Source: Kalaharituber pfeilii (Eukaryota; Ascomycota; Pezizomycetes; Pezizales; Pezizaceae). From it: DNA of 64,000 nucleotides. The stretch spans positions 94,798 through 158,797 of the forward strand of contig WHUZ01000115.1 in the NCBI GenBank assembly GCA_015179045.1, in the 5' to 3' direction. Both the position numbers and the translations under genes were made by a program. The notes under the pieces were generated by a model. That model had not been told where the DNA came from. It worked only from the letters and a program-made list of their open reading frames with translations, and searched no databases. Shown piece by piece: positions 1 to 10,441 of this stretch (position 1 is the first letter of the stretch; every line of letters begins with the position of its first letter).

Positions 1-1726
1 ACATGCGCCTATGGAACAATTCTGGTGAATCTTTGTTGTATGTAGCTGCTAAGAGTGGTGATCTATGGACAGTGAAACAAATGCTTTGCAGGGGAGCTGA
101 TGTCAATGTTGTGGGGGGTAAGCATCGAACTGCTCTGGGTGTAGCTGCATATAAGAGATATCACCAAATAGTCTCACATCTGTTAGATCACGGAGCCGAC
201 ACCAATGTTGTGGGTGGCAAGTATGGCACTGCCCTTAGTGCAGCGGCATATTCGGGATGGAAAGAAATAGTCTCACTACTGCTAGATCGAGGAGCAGATG
301 CCAATATTGTGGGTGGCAGCTATGGAACTGCCCTGGGTGTAGCTCCATTTAAGGGGAAAAAAGAAATAGTCTCACTTCTTCTAGATCGAGGAGCAGATGC
401 CAATGTCATAGGTGACAGCTATGGAACTGCCCTGGGTGCAGCTGCATATTCGGGAAAGAAAGAAATAGTCTCACTTCTGCTAGATCACGGAGCAGATGCC
501 AATGTTGTGGGTGGCACGTATGGAACTGCCCTGGGTGCCGCTGCATTTAACTGGAACAAAGAAATAGTCTCACTTCTGCTAGATCGAGGAGCAGATTCCA
601 ATGTCATGGGTGGCGTGTGTGGAACTGCCCTGGGTGTAGCTGCATTTAACGGGAACAAAGAAATAGTCTCACTTCTGCTAGATCGAGGAGCAGATGCCAA
701 CCTCGTGGGTGGAAAGTATGGAACTGCCCTGGGTACAGCTGCATATTGGGGAAGGAAAGAAATAGTCTCACTTCTGCTAGATCACGGAGCAGATGTGAAC
801 CTTGTGGGTGGCACGTATGAAACTGCCCTGGGTGCAGCTGCGTATGGAAATGAGAAGGAAATAGTCTCACTTCTGCTAGATCGAGGAGCAGATGCCAATC
901 TTGTGGGTGGCAACTATGGAACTGCCCTGGGTGCAGCCGCATATAGGGGGAGGAAAGAGATAGTCTCACTTCTGCTAGATCGAAGAGCAGATGCCAATGT
1001 TTTAGGTGGTGACTATGGAACTGCCCTGGGTGCAGCTGCATATAGGGGGAGGAAAGAGATAGTCTCACTTCTGCTAGATCGAGGAGCAGATGCCAACGTT
1101 GTGGGTGGCGAGTATGGAACTGCCCTGGGTGCAGCTGCATATGGAGGTGAGAAAGAAATAGTCTCACTTCTGCTAGATCACGGAGCAGATGTGAACATTG
1201 TGGGTGGCACGTATGGAACTGCCCTGGGTGCAGCGGTTGAAAGGAAAGAAATAGTCTCACTTCTGCTAGATCGAGGAGCGGATGTCAACCTCGTGGGTGG
1301 AAAGTAGGGAACTGCCCTGGGGCAGCTGCATATTCAGGAAAGAAAGAAATAGTCTCACTTCTGCTAGATCGAGGAGCAGATGCCAACCTCGTGGGTGGAA
1401 ATTATGGAACTGCCCTGGGTACAGCTGCATATTGGGGAAGGAAAGAAATAGTCTCACTTCTGCTAGATCACGGAGCAGATGTGAACCTTGTGGGTGGCAC
1501 GTATGAAACTGCCCTGGGTGCAGCTGCGTATGGAGATGAGAAGGAAATAGTCTCACTTCTGCTAGATCGAGGAGCTGATCCATTTCCTACTCTCCCTGAC
1601 GGCCACCCCTCGCCACTAGATTTGGCAGCCCAGAGAGGACATGAAGATATCGTGCAACTTTTGGAGTCAAAGAGAGTCAATTCTGCCACAAATGCGGGCA
1701 CTGGTTCTATTGATACGTTGGAATAA
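1..1726 (+). pseudogene. 3' part of NACHT-ankyrin (NLR-type) paralog, broken
   Basis: The reading frame is open from the window edge and encodes about 17 ankyrin units of 33 residues (pattern YGTALGAAAY..KEIVSLLLDRGADANVVGG). It closely matches the C-terminal half of the gene at 45370-50632, including the final PFPTLPDGHPSPLDLAAQ unit and the SIDTLE C-terminus. Two lesions separate it from that paralog. A TAT to TAG change stops the frame at 1305-1307, and one base is missing near 1321 (ctgggg for ctgggtg). The frame resumes at about 1310-1320 in the other register and runs to the TAA at 1724-1726. Unit 13 (near 1230) also lacks several residues. The N-terminal NACHT part would lie left of the window. 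Assembly error could mimic one lesion, but two close together favour decay. Confidence 0.85.
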
Positions 1727-3172
1727 GTTGCATAGGTTTCAATTATATGCCCTGTGAAGGATTCGTTCTTGACAAGTTTAGCTAGTAACGCGTTTTTGAA
1801 ATTGATATGCTCTTCTAAATCCTTCGTGGCCCTTCTCCGTGATATATTGTCGAAGTTCGGTACCGATGATGGCACTACAAGAGTCTTCACGTAGCTATTC
1901 TTGTTTCTTTTTTCTTTTTTTCTTTTTGCGAGAGTGTGTATGTGTATGTGTTGGTCACATATCCCGCATACGGGCTACCTGCCTATGGAGTGAAGCTCAG
2001 GATTCTAGTATACAGTTGGTTCCTGGGCGATGACACATGTATAGCTCTGGCTAACTGTGTAACTGGGATGGTACTTTTGAATGGGGTGGTTGCCTGTTCA
2101 TGCCGTGCGGTCCAGTACTGGGAGATCTCGAGGGAATATTGAATGAGGAAGGCAAGAGAGTAGGAACATAGTATCTATTTAGTTCGTATTGACAGATGAT
2201 GTTGACAGGTTGAGATGGATACAAAGATGTAAAACTGATAAAATGATAAGTAGAAAGATGATGATGCGCATAAAACAAACAACTTATACATCTAAGTATA
2301 TATCCATCACGTTGGTAGTCCACCTGTTGTCTTCCGAACCTTAACCGCATTTCCACTCAACCTTTGCTTGACCTGCAAATGCTATCCAGTCTGGCGTTAG
2401 AACATTGTACATTTTTCCGACTCCCGCTAGCACAGCGCTCTAGTAGTTACAGGTGTATGGTAGATCTTGATAAGCATCTTGTATCTGATCCCAATGTTAT
2501 CTTGTATACCATGTAGACTTTTGTGCATTTGGTTTGTTCTTGCAGTTTATGTTAGCTGCATTATCTTGACCATGAGATGTATAAGGCTGGCTAGTCTGCG
2601 ATCGATCTGAGTTTTATATGCTCGGGGGGTCGGTGTCCTCATTTGCTAACTGCAGTTAGTGGTCGGTTGCTATTTGTTCAATTATAAAGGATATGCTGTA
2701 CTTTAGATATATATCTCTCGAGATGCTTGCATTAAACTGCCTTTACTCATTAGCGGTATGCAGATTTAAAAAACCCGGCCAGATTTTCCGGATCTCGAAA
2801 TTTTACCTACAGTATTCCCGGGAAATCCTGCCATCTGCATACAAAATTTTATCTGTTTTTATTTTTTTTTTTTTCATGTTGCAAACTGGTTAAACCAGAG
2901 TATTTCTGTGTTTTTTCATGAGATAAATCCCCAGTCGGATTTTTGCATGTTGCATTGTATATATCATGCGTATTGCAGGCCCCGATGCAGCAGTATTCAG
3001 GACTCGGCACGCATAAATCTGTGTGAATCTTTCAGAGTCAGAATCTATTTCCATTTTAGCCGGTTCGATTTTCAACGAGAGGGTACTCAGATCACAGGCC
3101 AGATAAATGCTGGATCTCATTTTGTATGGAGATAGTCTAAGCTGAATACCGCTATTGATAGCAGTGCATATG
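1..3172 (+). repeat. Inverted segmental duplication, copy 1
   Basis: The ankyrin 3' end plus about 1.45 kb of downstream non-coding DNA align base by base, with scattered differences, to the reverse complement of 43921-47246. Homology ends near 3172 (gcagtgcatatg) and 43921. 1727-3172 contains no gene of its own that I can support. It has pyrimidine runs at 1905-1925 and 2860-2875. This copy lacks the two short LINE insertions present in copy 2. Confidence 0.85.
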
Positions 3173-3291
3173 CTTACGTCAGAAGTCTGGCTATTTCCAT
3201 ACTTTGTACCTGCTTAGCAGATTTTCGCGACAGTTTGTGAGACTAGTCTCTCATGCCTCCTCTCCCGCCCCTCCTATGAACACCAGTCCAT

Positions 3292-3520
3292 TTAAAAAAT
3301 AGAGAGCGAAAAATCAAAAACAGGTTGTCCCCCGTTCCACCAGAACTGAATCATATGGAACCGGAGCATTACAGTCCATCTTGTAAAATTTCTGGACAAC
3401 TCTTCTCCCCGGCTCGAATTCGAATTCACAATGCCCCTCCATGGCCACTTGTTGTAACCTCCGTCACTGCAGAAAACAGACCAACCACTTCGCCAAGCTA
3501 AATTTAGACAAAACCCCAAT
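3292..3520 (-). mobile_element. tRNA-derived SINE-like element, copy 1
   Basis: On the minus strand this reads GCTTGGCGAAGTGGTTGG (A-box-like, plus coordinates about 3481-3500), then, about 70 bases on, GTGAATTCGAATTCGAGCC (B-box-like, about 3411-3430). A tail with ATGGACTGTAATGCTCCGG follows. The same order and tail recur on the plus strand at 53290-53480. The GCGAAGTGG core and wide A-to-B spacing resemble type II (Ser/Leu) tRNAs. It is not a functional tRNA, since no acceptor-stem pairing is visible. The element ends are approximate. Confidence 0.6.
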
Positions 3521-3599
3521 CACTTTTGCCTATCGCTCGCTCTTCCTGTTTCTGGGATGGTTGAAGTGTGCGAGTGATGGGCTGAAAAGGCACTTATCA

Positions 3600-4145
3600 G
3601 TGGCCTCTGATCCACGTGCCAGTAACGTCACTGACCGCGATCCGGCGCATTACCGGGATCCGGCGCATTACCGGGATCCGGCGCATTACCGGGATCCGGC
3701 GCATTACCGGGATCCGGCGCATTACCGGGATCCGGCGCACTTCCGGAATAAAAACAATAGCCTCCTGTAAGGCCAAATCTTCATAGAAGATAACCAAATT
3801 GCACATACAGCTTGGAGAGGTATAGGAAAGTAACTTCCGCACCTCAGTTAGCCAATTGGAAATTTTGAATGATACTCTATGGTGGTAGTTGCCCAATTAG
3901 GCATCTGAACCCTATGCAGGTGTAAAATGGCAAGATGGCTATTGAGGACCTTGAGCAAGTGCATATACCTTCTATAGTATGTATTCAAGAGATCTGGAAT
4001 GTTTCATGATGATTGGATACATATGAAACAAGTGGTAAGCCAATATCCATACATATATTTTTACTGCTAGAAGTGAATTTTGATATTCAGTCTGTATATA
4101 TTTCTAAAAATATGAGGCATGTTCAAAATGCTCTAGAATATAACT
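3600..4145 (+). repeat. Dispersed repeat R1, copy 1
   Basis: This stretch aligns with the reverse complement of about 20160-20520: AGTGACGT next to the GGATCCGGCGC unit, the block around 3830-3990 (isolated matches such as CCCAATTAGGCATCTGA), and the end around CATGTTCAAAATGCTCTA. No coding sequence is recognisable. Its class is unknown. Confidence 0.7.
3639..3746 (+). repeat. 18-bp minisatellite, 6 units
   Basis: Six head-to-tail copies of GATCCGGCGCATTACCGG. The first five are identical and the last is varied (cacttccgg). The period is a multiple of three, so all frames stay open, giving an RDPAHY repeat on the plus strand. The sister copy near 20500 carries a single unit, so the array expanded after the R1 copies separated. 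Confidence 0.95.
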
Positions 4146-4451
4146 CTACATATAGGAGAATATATCTTGAGTAGCCTATAGGTATAGGTATTGACAGAAA
4201 GTAGAAATCAATAGGAATATACATCTATGTATACCCAATTAGGTAATGCATATTCCTTAATGCACCATACATGAATGCTGCAGTCCTAAGCTATGAAACT
4301 TCAGAAATATAATCTAGAGACTTTTGGAATATTGGGGCAGCTGCAAAATGCTATACCAATGATCATTGTGAGTATAACTTCGAAGCATTATGATTGACAA
4401 TTCCATGCAGCCTTGAGCCTGTTTCCGATATGTATAAATGTTTACCTATTA
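4146..4451. other. AT-rich gap, no feature seen
   Basis: AT-rich DNA with no open frame, hairpin or repeat that I can support. Confidence 0.6.
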
Positions 4452-5890
4452 TGCATGTGTGCCGGGCCATTCGTAACAACGTTCCAGTGGCCACTAGCCC
4501 GGACTACTCAACGGAACGCTGGTTCGTGATCACACACTAGTACAACGCATTGACCTTTTTGTTCTGCGCACAGAACTACAACAGAATGTTGGTATGTTGG
4601 TGGCTGTTAAAATACTAGAGGGTTCGAAATTGTAATTGTCTAAATTATTTGTTTATTTTTTTGTTTATTTACTCAAGTATTTAAACTTGATATTTTTCCA
4701 TGCTGTCGGTATTTTGAATGTATTCTACATATATCGCATTCTGTTCCATACACTTCTCTAGTATACAACGCCAAGCCTATCTTATTTACCTAAACTGGTA
4801 ATTACTTTTCAGCCTCATTCCTTAACAATCTTTACCTATGGAGCCTTTTACACCCGAAATTCGCCATCAATTCGAGCTATATATTCAATCTCAGGACCAT
4901 ACAAATAGATATCGAATGGAACCTCAGAAGTAACAAGAAATCTGTCATGATCCAGAGTTGCCCGTGTCTTCAGCAGCTAAGAATAATATTTAAACTCTTG
5001 CCAAGTTAAGTATAACCTATAAAGAGATTTTTTAATAAGATATTAACAAATTCGAAATTTTTTATTAATGAGGACAGAGTTTTAATGTGCAAAGCGAATC
5101 CTCCCTAAAATGAATACCATCGTGAGGTTATTATAGAAGATCAAGCATCTAAAATTATTCAAGATATTCATTGCAATCTTTTAGCTCATGCTGGTAAAAA
5201 TAAAACTTATTGGCATATTAAGTATCATGCCTATAGTATTAATACAGATGAGGTACGTATTTTTTTTAATATCTTATAAGTAATAACTACTAAAAATCTA
5301 ACTACTAAAAATCTAGGTATTATGGCTTATTCGGCGATGTCGTGTGTATATTCTTTGTCGCCGGAGACGGTCCTTAATGAAGCTGTTTTTTCCTATCGCT
5401 GGAGGGGTCCTTTTTTTTGCTGTCGGAGGAGTTCTTTGGTGGAGCTGTTTTTCCTATCGCCAGAGGGGTCCTTGATGAAGCTGATTTTTCCTGTCGCTGG
5501 AGGGGTCCTTGATAAAGCTTTTTTTCCCTGTCGCTGGGGGTCCTTGATGAAGTTGTTTTTTCCTGTCACTGGAGGGGTACTTGCCGCTGCTTTTTTTTTT
5601 TCGCTGGAGACGGTCCTTAATGAAGCTGTTTTTTCCTGTCGCTGGAGGGGTCCTTGGTAGAGCTGTTTTTTCCTGTGGCCGGGAGGGGTCTTTAGTGACG
5701 CTGTTTTTTTCAAACAGTGGATGTGTGGACACGCGAGTGTGTGTGTGAGAGTTTGAGAGGGTGAATTGTAGGTAGAATGAGAAAATTCAAATTCTGAGTG
5801 GCCCGGGCCAGTCACGAACCAGCGTTCCGTTGAGTAGTCCGGGCTAGTGGCCACTGGAACGTTTGTTACGAATGGCCCGGCACACATGCA
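4452..5890. mobile_element. 1.44-kb TIR element with TA target duplication
   Basis: The left end TGCATGTGTGCCGGGCCATT and about 70 following bases (to 4535) recur as the inverted right end at 5800-5890. TA lies directly outside both ends (4450-4451 and 5891-5892). No transposase is encoded; the interior is AT-rich plus a tandem-repeat block. It is probably a non-autonomous DNA transposon of the Tc1/mariner/pogo group, inferred only from the TA flanks. A degenerate left half recurs at 11994-12245. Confidence 0.75.
5350..5712 (+). repeat. Variable tandem repeat, about 36-40 bp units
   Basis: About nine imperfect units built on GGTCCTTGATGAAGCTG, TTTTTTCCTGTC and GCTGGAGGG sit inside the TIR element. 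Unit length and T-run length vary. Open frames on both strands here (an LKD/KTSF-type peptide repeat on the minus strand) follow from the repeat and are not convincing genes. Confidence 0.85.
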
Positions 5891-5892
5891 TA

Positions 5893-6189
5893 TCGCTATG
5901 GTAGTGACAAAGGAATATGTGGATCATTTCCAAATAGAGTAAGGATTTCCTGTACTAGTACTGATCTAGCATTCTTGGCACGCTGCATTTTTCAGCTCTC
6001 CCATACAAAGTGCCTCCTTTTCAATCTGCTTCTACATACTCATTAATTTTTTTTTTTTTTTTGATAGAGGACATTAAAATGTAGAGCAGACAAAATACTA
6101 CGTATTAATGTCCTTTAGGTTTCAATCAGATGTGGTTTGATAATATAGTAGCACTTCAAACGTGGTGGCTATAAGTGGTCCCTTATAGG
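5893..6189. other. Gap, no feature seen
   Basis: Non-coding. A T-run lies at 6047-6062 without a recognisable hairpin. Confidence 0.5.
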
Positions 6190-7756
6190 TGCACTCCACC
6201 ATACCAACATTGTAGGGTAGGTATGATCAATTGTTGGTACAGGCATATGGCAAGACAGGGTCTAAAGTGGACTAGTGACGTAAGTGCTGTCGCAAACCTG
6301 GAGAGGGCCTTGGCATTGCACGTGCCCTGGTAAAGGAAGGCCAGAGGAGAGGGTACTAGAAGGTTCGGCCGGTTGAAGAACTGGGAGACTACCAAAAGGG
6401 GAAGTGAGTACTTGAGAATTACGGGTATATCAAGAGGGAGGAGGGGGCCTTCTCTGTAGCAGAACATAGAGCAATACAATCATCGTTACAAGGCAGAGGA
6501 AAGTCAGATCCATAGACCTCGTTCAATTCCAGTGATTTACTCCTTCTTCCCTCTAGTCCACTTTCCTCCTCGACAGTGCGTACCGGCCCACTGGCTACCA
6601 AATATCGGCCCATGCTGTGATCTACTAGTTTGAATGCATGATTACTGAATTAAGTATAAAATGAAAAATGGAAAAATAGATCTGAATTAATGAGCAGATG
6701 AAGAAACAAAAATGAAATCTTGGGTTTCCTGTACCTCACTCTGTGATATTACTCGCTTATCAGTTCCGGTCACACTGCTAGTAGGCTTCGTCTTGCGCTG
6801 TCTCTTGCTCTTAGAATGTTACATTTGGAGTACACCACTCCAGATGCACAAGAGCTTATTCATTTGCAGTGCGGAACATTTTGAGGGTATGCAACTGAAG
6901 TGCAGGTATCGTCATCGCCCTTAGAGCGGCATGCGATAACCGATATCAAAAAAAAAAAAAAAAAAGAGGTGCAGGTGTAGGTAGCAAAAGCTTCAGCATA
7001 TCCTGCAAAACCGGACAATTTTGAAACTGCTGGATGACCTGCGCTGCTTTACAGGCTTAAAAGTAAGCAAAGCGTTCTGCTTCTTTGCCAGAAAGATTGG
7101 CATGATATTGCTCTGTTCAAATAATTTTGTTCGCATAACCCCGCATACAAGCTACAAGCCTATGGCAGGGACCAAAATAACATAGATTACCTCACTAGAA
7201 TATGTGAAGTTGATAATCCAGCTGGTGCCGTTTGGCCATGGGTCAATAATCCAGCCGTTTGCAATGATCACGATCCGGCAGCTGATGCTGTAGGTTCGGT
7301 TGATGTAGCTAATAGCCATCTAGGATGAATTAAAGTGATTGGAATTAGTGTCTGCAATTCAAACAATGGTCCAAGCTGGTTGTGACATGGAAGCTTGTAT
7401 TGGTACAGTAAGTAATACTACTCGTTACCAGCATTTAGTGCTGTAATAGCATGCCTTGGTTGAAAGGCTGTGGCTACATTGCTATTGACCCAGGCCCCCA
7501 AGAGAAACGCTGCTGTTTTCCCTACAAAACTGTCCTCTCAAGAGAGGATACCCTGCTGCCACACCAGGCCACTGACCTCTCGCACGGACTATGCCCAGCC
7601 TCCATTTTGCATCACTAAATGCTGGTAACAAGTACCAACATTTGATCTACCTACCCCACAATGTTGGTACCTGTGTCACAGTGTCATGGCGTAAAGTTTA
7701 TCGTCTGATGAGGTCCGGGAGCGGCAGGCAGAATCTGCCTGTCCGGAGAGGTTCCG
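6190..7756. mobile_element. MULE-like element, copy 1 (left end decayed)
   Basis: The right terminal repeat (ending GAGAGGTTCCG at 7756) and most of the interior match the complete element at 17621-20130. The left side keeps only the inner terminal repeat from about 6203 (TACCAACATTGTAGGGTAGG); the outermost bases are lost. There is no transposase. One minimal LINE A copy is nested at 6908-6965. The right end abuts a LINE gag fragment. Confidence 0.75.
6908..6965 (+). mobile_element. Minimal LINE A insertion (hairpin plus poly(A))
   Basis: It consists of the family A hairpin (ATCGTCATCGCCC, loop, GCGGCATGCGATA), CGATATC and about 18 A. The flanks are GAAGTGCAGGT (6897-6907) and GAGGTGCAGGT (6966-6976). 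The uninterrupted target is seen at about 18968 in the other MULE copy. The copy starts at the hairpin base. Confidence 0.85.
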
Positions 7757-7948
7757 CTCCACCAAGATTGTCTTCTTCCGTAGCCATCTGATCCCTGTGA
7801 TTTTGCCTATGTCTTTATTGGATGCCTCCAACCATCTCTTGACATTTCCCAGGTCTTTCCTTAGGGCTATGCCGTGGACGATGCTCAAGCAATTGGCCAC
7901 CGATTGGCGAACGGCTTAGGTGAACATTCGCATATTTACAAGACCACT
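7757..7948 (-). pseudogene. LINE A ORF1 (gag-like) fragment
   Basis: The minus frame reads IVHGIALRKDLG..VKRWLEA..IGKI.GIRWLRKKTIL. This matches the conserved C-terminal domain of the intact ORF1 at 17990-18697 (VVHGIALRKDLGKVKQWLEA). It is bounded on the left by the MULE-like right end and on the right by the TA target of the pogo element. Confidence 0.8.
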
Positions 7949-9618
7949 TACCATCACAGATGGGGTAATGATGTGCCCACCGGTAATGATGCGCGCTCTT
8001 GGCACTCCTCCTCACATTCTCCCCTCGTATTATTTATTGCAAGCATACAACATATATTAGAATTACATACTACAAGGCTAATTCGATATTGCTAAATCAG
8101 AATCTTTCGTCAGAATCACGAAAAAATCAAAAGATCAAGATCTCTGAATAAATCTGTCATCCTCCATCCAAAAAACGACCCCCTTGCAAATGACCTATTC
8201 AATATCACCCAAAATTAAGAGATTATTATAGAGACCTATCAATACTTATTCACCGTACATCAGTCTATTAAGTTATAGTTAGCAATTGCATGTAGAATTC
8301 ATGAAGAGTGCAGTATACCTTCAAATATATAAATAAAATTCAGATTCTCAAGCCAATCTTTGGATCTCGATGTCATCATCAGTATCCTCAGAGTCTTCAG
8401 ATGATCCAGAAATGGTAGAACTTGACATAGTGGTAGTTGAAGGACTAGAGATGATGACTGTAGCCTCATTTGAGGGCTCTGGTAGAGATGATGAGCTCTG
8501 TGGCTCAAAATTTGCGGATGATCCTCCTCTGGCCACCCTCTCCCTCAGCTGTTTAGACCCTCCCCAAACATCAACCATAGCTTTCCCTCAGCTGCGGCCC
8601 TGTGTGCGAACTGTCCCACGACCCCTGGTTGCAGCCCGCTCAGCTGCTTTCTGTTTCTTCTCTTCTTGCTTCTGTTTTGCCTTCTTTCATGCTCTGCCAC
8701 AGCTAATTGCTTTTCTTCCTCAGTATCCATTTTCTTCTCCTCCGTAGCTTTCTGCCGCTCCTCTGCCTTCTGGGCCCGTTGTTGTGCTCTCAGGACCTTC
8801 TCCACTGCCTCTTTCAACTTCTTCTCTTGTTTTTTTTGTTTTTTTTTCAATTTTTGCTGCTTCTGATTTTCCTCCACCTCAAGTGCCGCTTTCAACTCTG
8901 CCTCTCATGCAGCCTCAATATATGCTCGATCCAACATACACGGCCCCTTGATGTACTTCATACCCAATGCAGGCTGTGTGTTAGTAGCAATCTTACCACT
9001 CCGTAAAGTCTTGAAAGCTTGGGCTCTAGGCTCAATAACCATATACTTTGCTAACTTTTCCTCTAGAAACAGCACATGATCCATCACAGTTTTATGGGTA
9101 TAGGGAGTCATTGCTATTTTGTCTAAAGCTGCTCAAGATACCGCTTGCCTAGATAGAGTATCTAGTATTGAGAGATCTGGCTTAGGGTCTGAGGTTGCAG
9201 GTGGAATAACTTCGTCTGGATTAATAGGCCAGTATCCAGATCCTCTTCATGCACCTAAGATTGTATCCTTCGTAAAAGTTTTTGATCTAGCAACACAGAG
9301 AATTTCCCAGAAATCCGGTTTTCGCAGAGTATCTCCAGACTTCGCATATATCCAGTCTTGTAGTGCATTGAAATAGTGCTGCTGTAGAGGAGAAAAGCAC
9401 CTAACGTCGAGAGGTTGCATTAGGTGAGTAGTATGCAGAGGGAGGCAAAGCATGTGAATTCAATGATTGCGGGCATACTCTACTACTTCAAGTTTCCAGT
9501 GGACGTGAGAGGAGTGTCCATCGATAATCACAAGTCGCCAAGGATATTCAGACATATCTGCTGGAAGTGGAGGAGGTGGACTGCTGGATTCGGAAAAGGA
9601 AGTTCACTTATCCGTAAT

Positions 9619-10219
9619 GCAACGAAAGTAGACAGGGTAAGACTGGGAGGAAGATGGCTTCGAGCAGGACAGTACGAATGGGACAGAGGACGGAAGTGAA
9701 GGACCCCATTCTGTATTGTTATTTCACCCTAGTGAGTGGCACGAGCCGAGCCAGCTCGAGCTCAAACGAGCCAAGATCATGCTTGTGTTTTTCTTGACAG
9801 CTCGCTAAAATGCTTAGCCAGTGCAAGGTTTCAAAAACTGTAAATACCTAATATAGTAATAATTAGAGACTTGGAGCTCATTCTGACCTACCAACAACTT
9901 CGAAATGCACAATTTAGCTGATAGTAGTGAGAAAGATGAAAATTTAGCTTAGTTTAGTTTAGTTTGTCAATATTATGTATATAATCAATCCAGGATCGAG
10001 CCGAGCTCACTTACTCACGAGCTGGCTCGAGCTCACCCTCCAGCTCGGCTCGAGCTAGCTCGTGCCGCTCACTATTTCACCCGCATCACGTATGAGCTCC
10101 GCGGGCATCACATGTATTTATCGGCCACTTTAGTTTGTTTTCTTTTCTTTTGGTTTGATAAACCCTCGCCATAGCCCATAGGGCGGCACGCGAGTACTGA
10201 TATAAAAAAAAAAAAAAAA
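9619..10219 (+). mobile_element. LINE A, ORF1-type 3' fragment
   Basis: It begins within ORF1 codons VDRVRLGGRWLRAGQYEWDR, then a short 3' UTR, hairpin (CTCGCCATAGCCC/GGGCGGCACGCGAG) and about 17 A. A 13-bp duplication ACTTATCCGTAAT flanks it (9606-9618 and 10220-10232). A hAT MITE (9730-10074) splits it after insertion. The ORF1 end leads straight to the 3' UTR without ORF2. Confidence 0.9.
9730..10074. mobile_element. hAT-type MITE, copy 1
   Basis: Ends are TAGTGAGTGGCACGAGCC and, inverted, GCTCGTGCCGCTCACTA. A perfect 8-bp target duplication TTTCACCC lies at 9722-9729 and 10075-10082. The subterminal regions are rich in GAGCTCGAGC-type palindromes; the AT-rich core has repeated TTTAGT. 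An 8-bp duplication and TAGTG ends fit hAT. Non-coding, 345 bp. Confidence 0.93.
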
Positions 10220-10275
10220 ACTTATCCGTAATAATAAAGGAGGACTCGGTTGTCACGGGAACTGCAGGGAGGGGT

Positions 10276-10441
10276 TTTTTTTTTTTTTTTTTTTTTTATA
10301 TCAATACTCGCATGCCGCCCAAAGGGCTATGGCGAGGTTTTATTACAAGTGAAAAAAGAAGTCGAACCCCAAACTATCTACTCCTAACTACATGTAGTGC
10401 CCGCGAAACTTCTCCATGATGCGGGTGGCAGTCCCGGTCCC
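10276..10441 (-). mobile_element. LINE A, ORF1-type 3' fragment inside pogo
   Basis: A T-run, the inverted hairpin (CTCGCATGCCGCCC/GGGCTATGGCGAG), the 3' UTR and the last ORF1 codons (TRIMEKF-like, then CTACATG). GGGAGGGGT flanks both sides (10267-10275 and 10442-10450). The pogo fragment at 36757-37001 shows the uninterrupted site. Confidence 0.88.

Noticed and set aside
485..1583. Long minus-strand frames opposite the ankyrin repeats (also plus-strand frames at 45639-46960 and 61087-62448)
   Set aside because: They are shadows. The 99-bp repeat unit keeps antisense frames open, and the peptides are simple repeats (HPGQFH, SSRSETIS) with no family.
3639..3746. CRISPR-like array
   Set aside because: The units are contiguous with no spacers and the genome is eukaryotic. 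It is a minisatellite.
5393..5887. 164-codon minus frame as a gene
   Set aside because: It is read through the tandem-repeat block and the inverted end of a transposon-like element; frame openness follows from repeat composition.
8666..9006. Phe/Leu/Cys-rich plus-strand frames as membrane proteins
   Set aside because: They are antisense to the Lys/Glu-rich coiled coil of the pogo transposase.
10276..10330. Hairpin plus T-run as a bacterial-type terminator
   Set aside because: Such hairpins occur with target duplications and follow ORF1 or ORF2 ends in sense orientation; they are LINE 3' ends.
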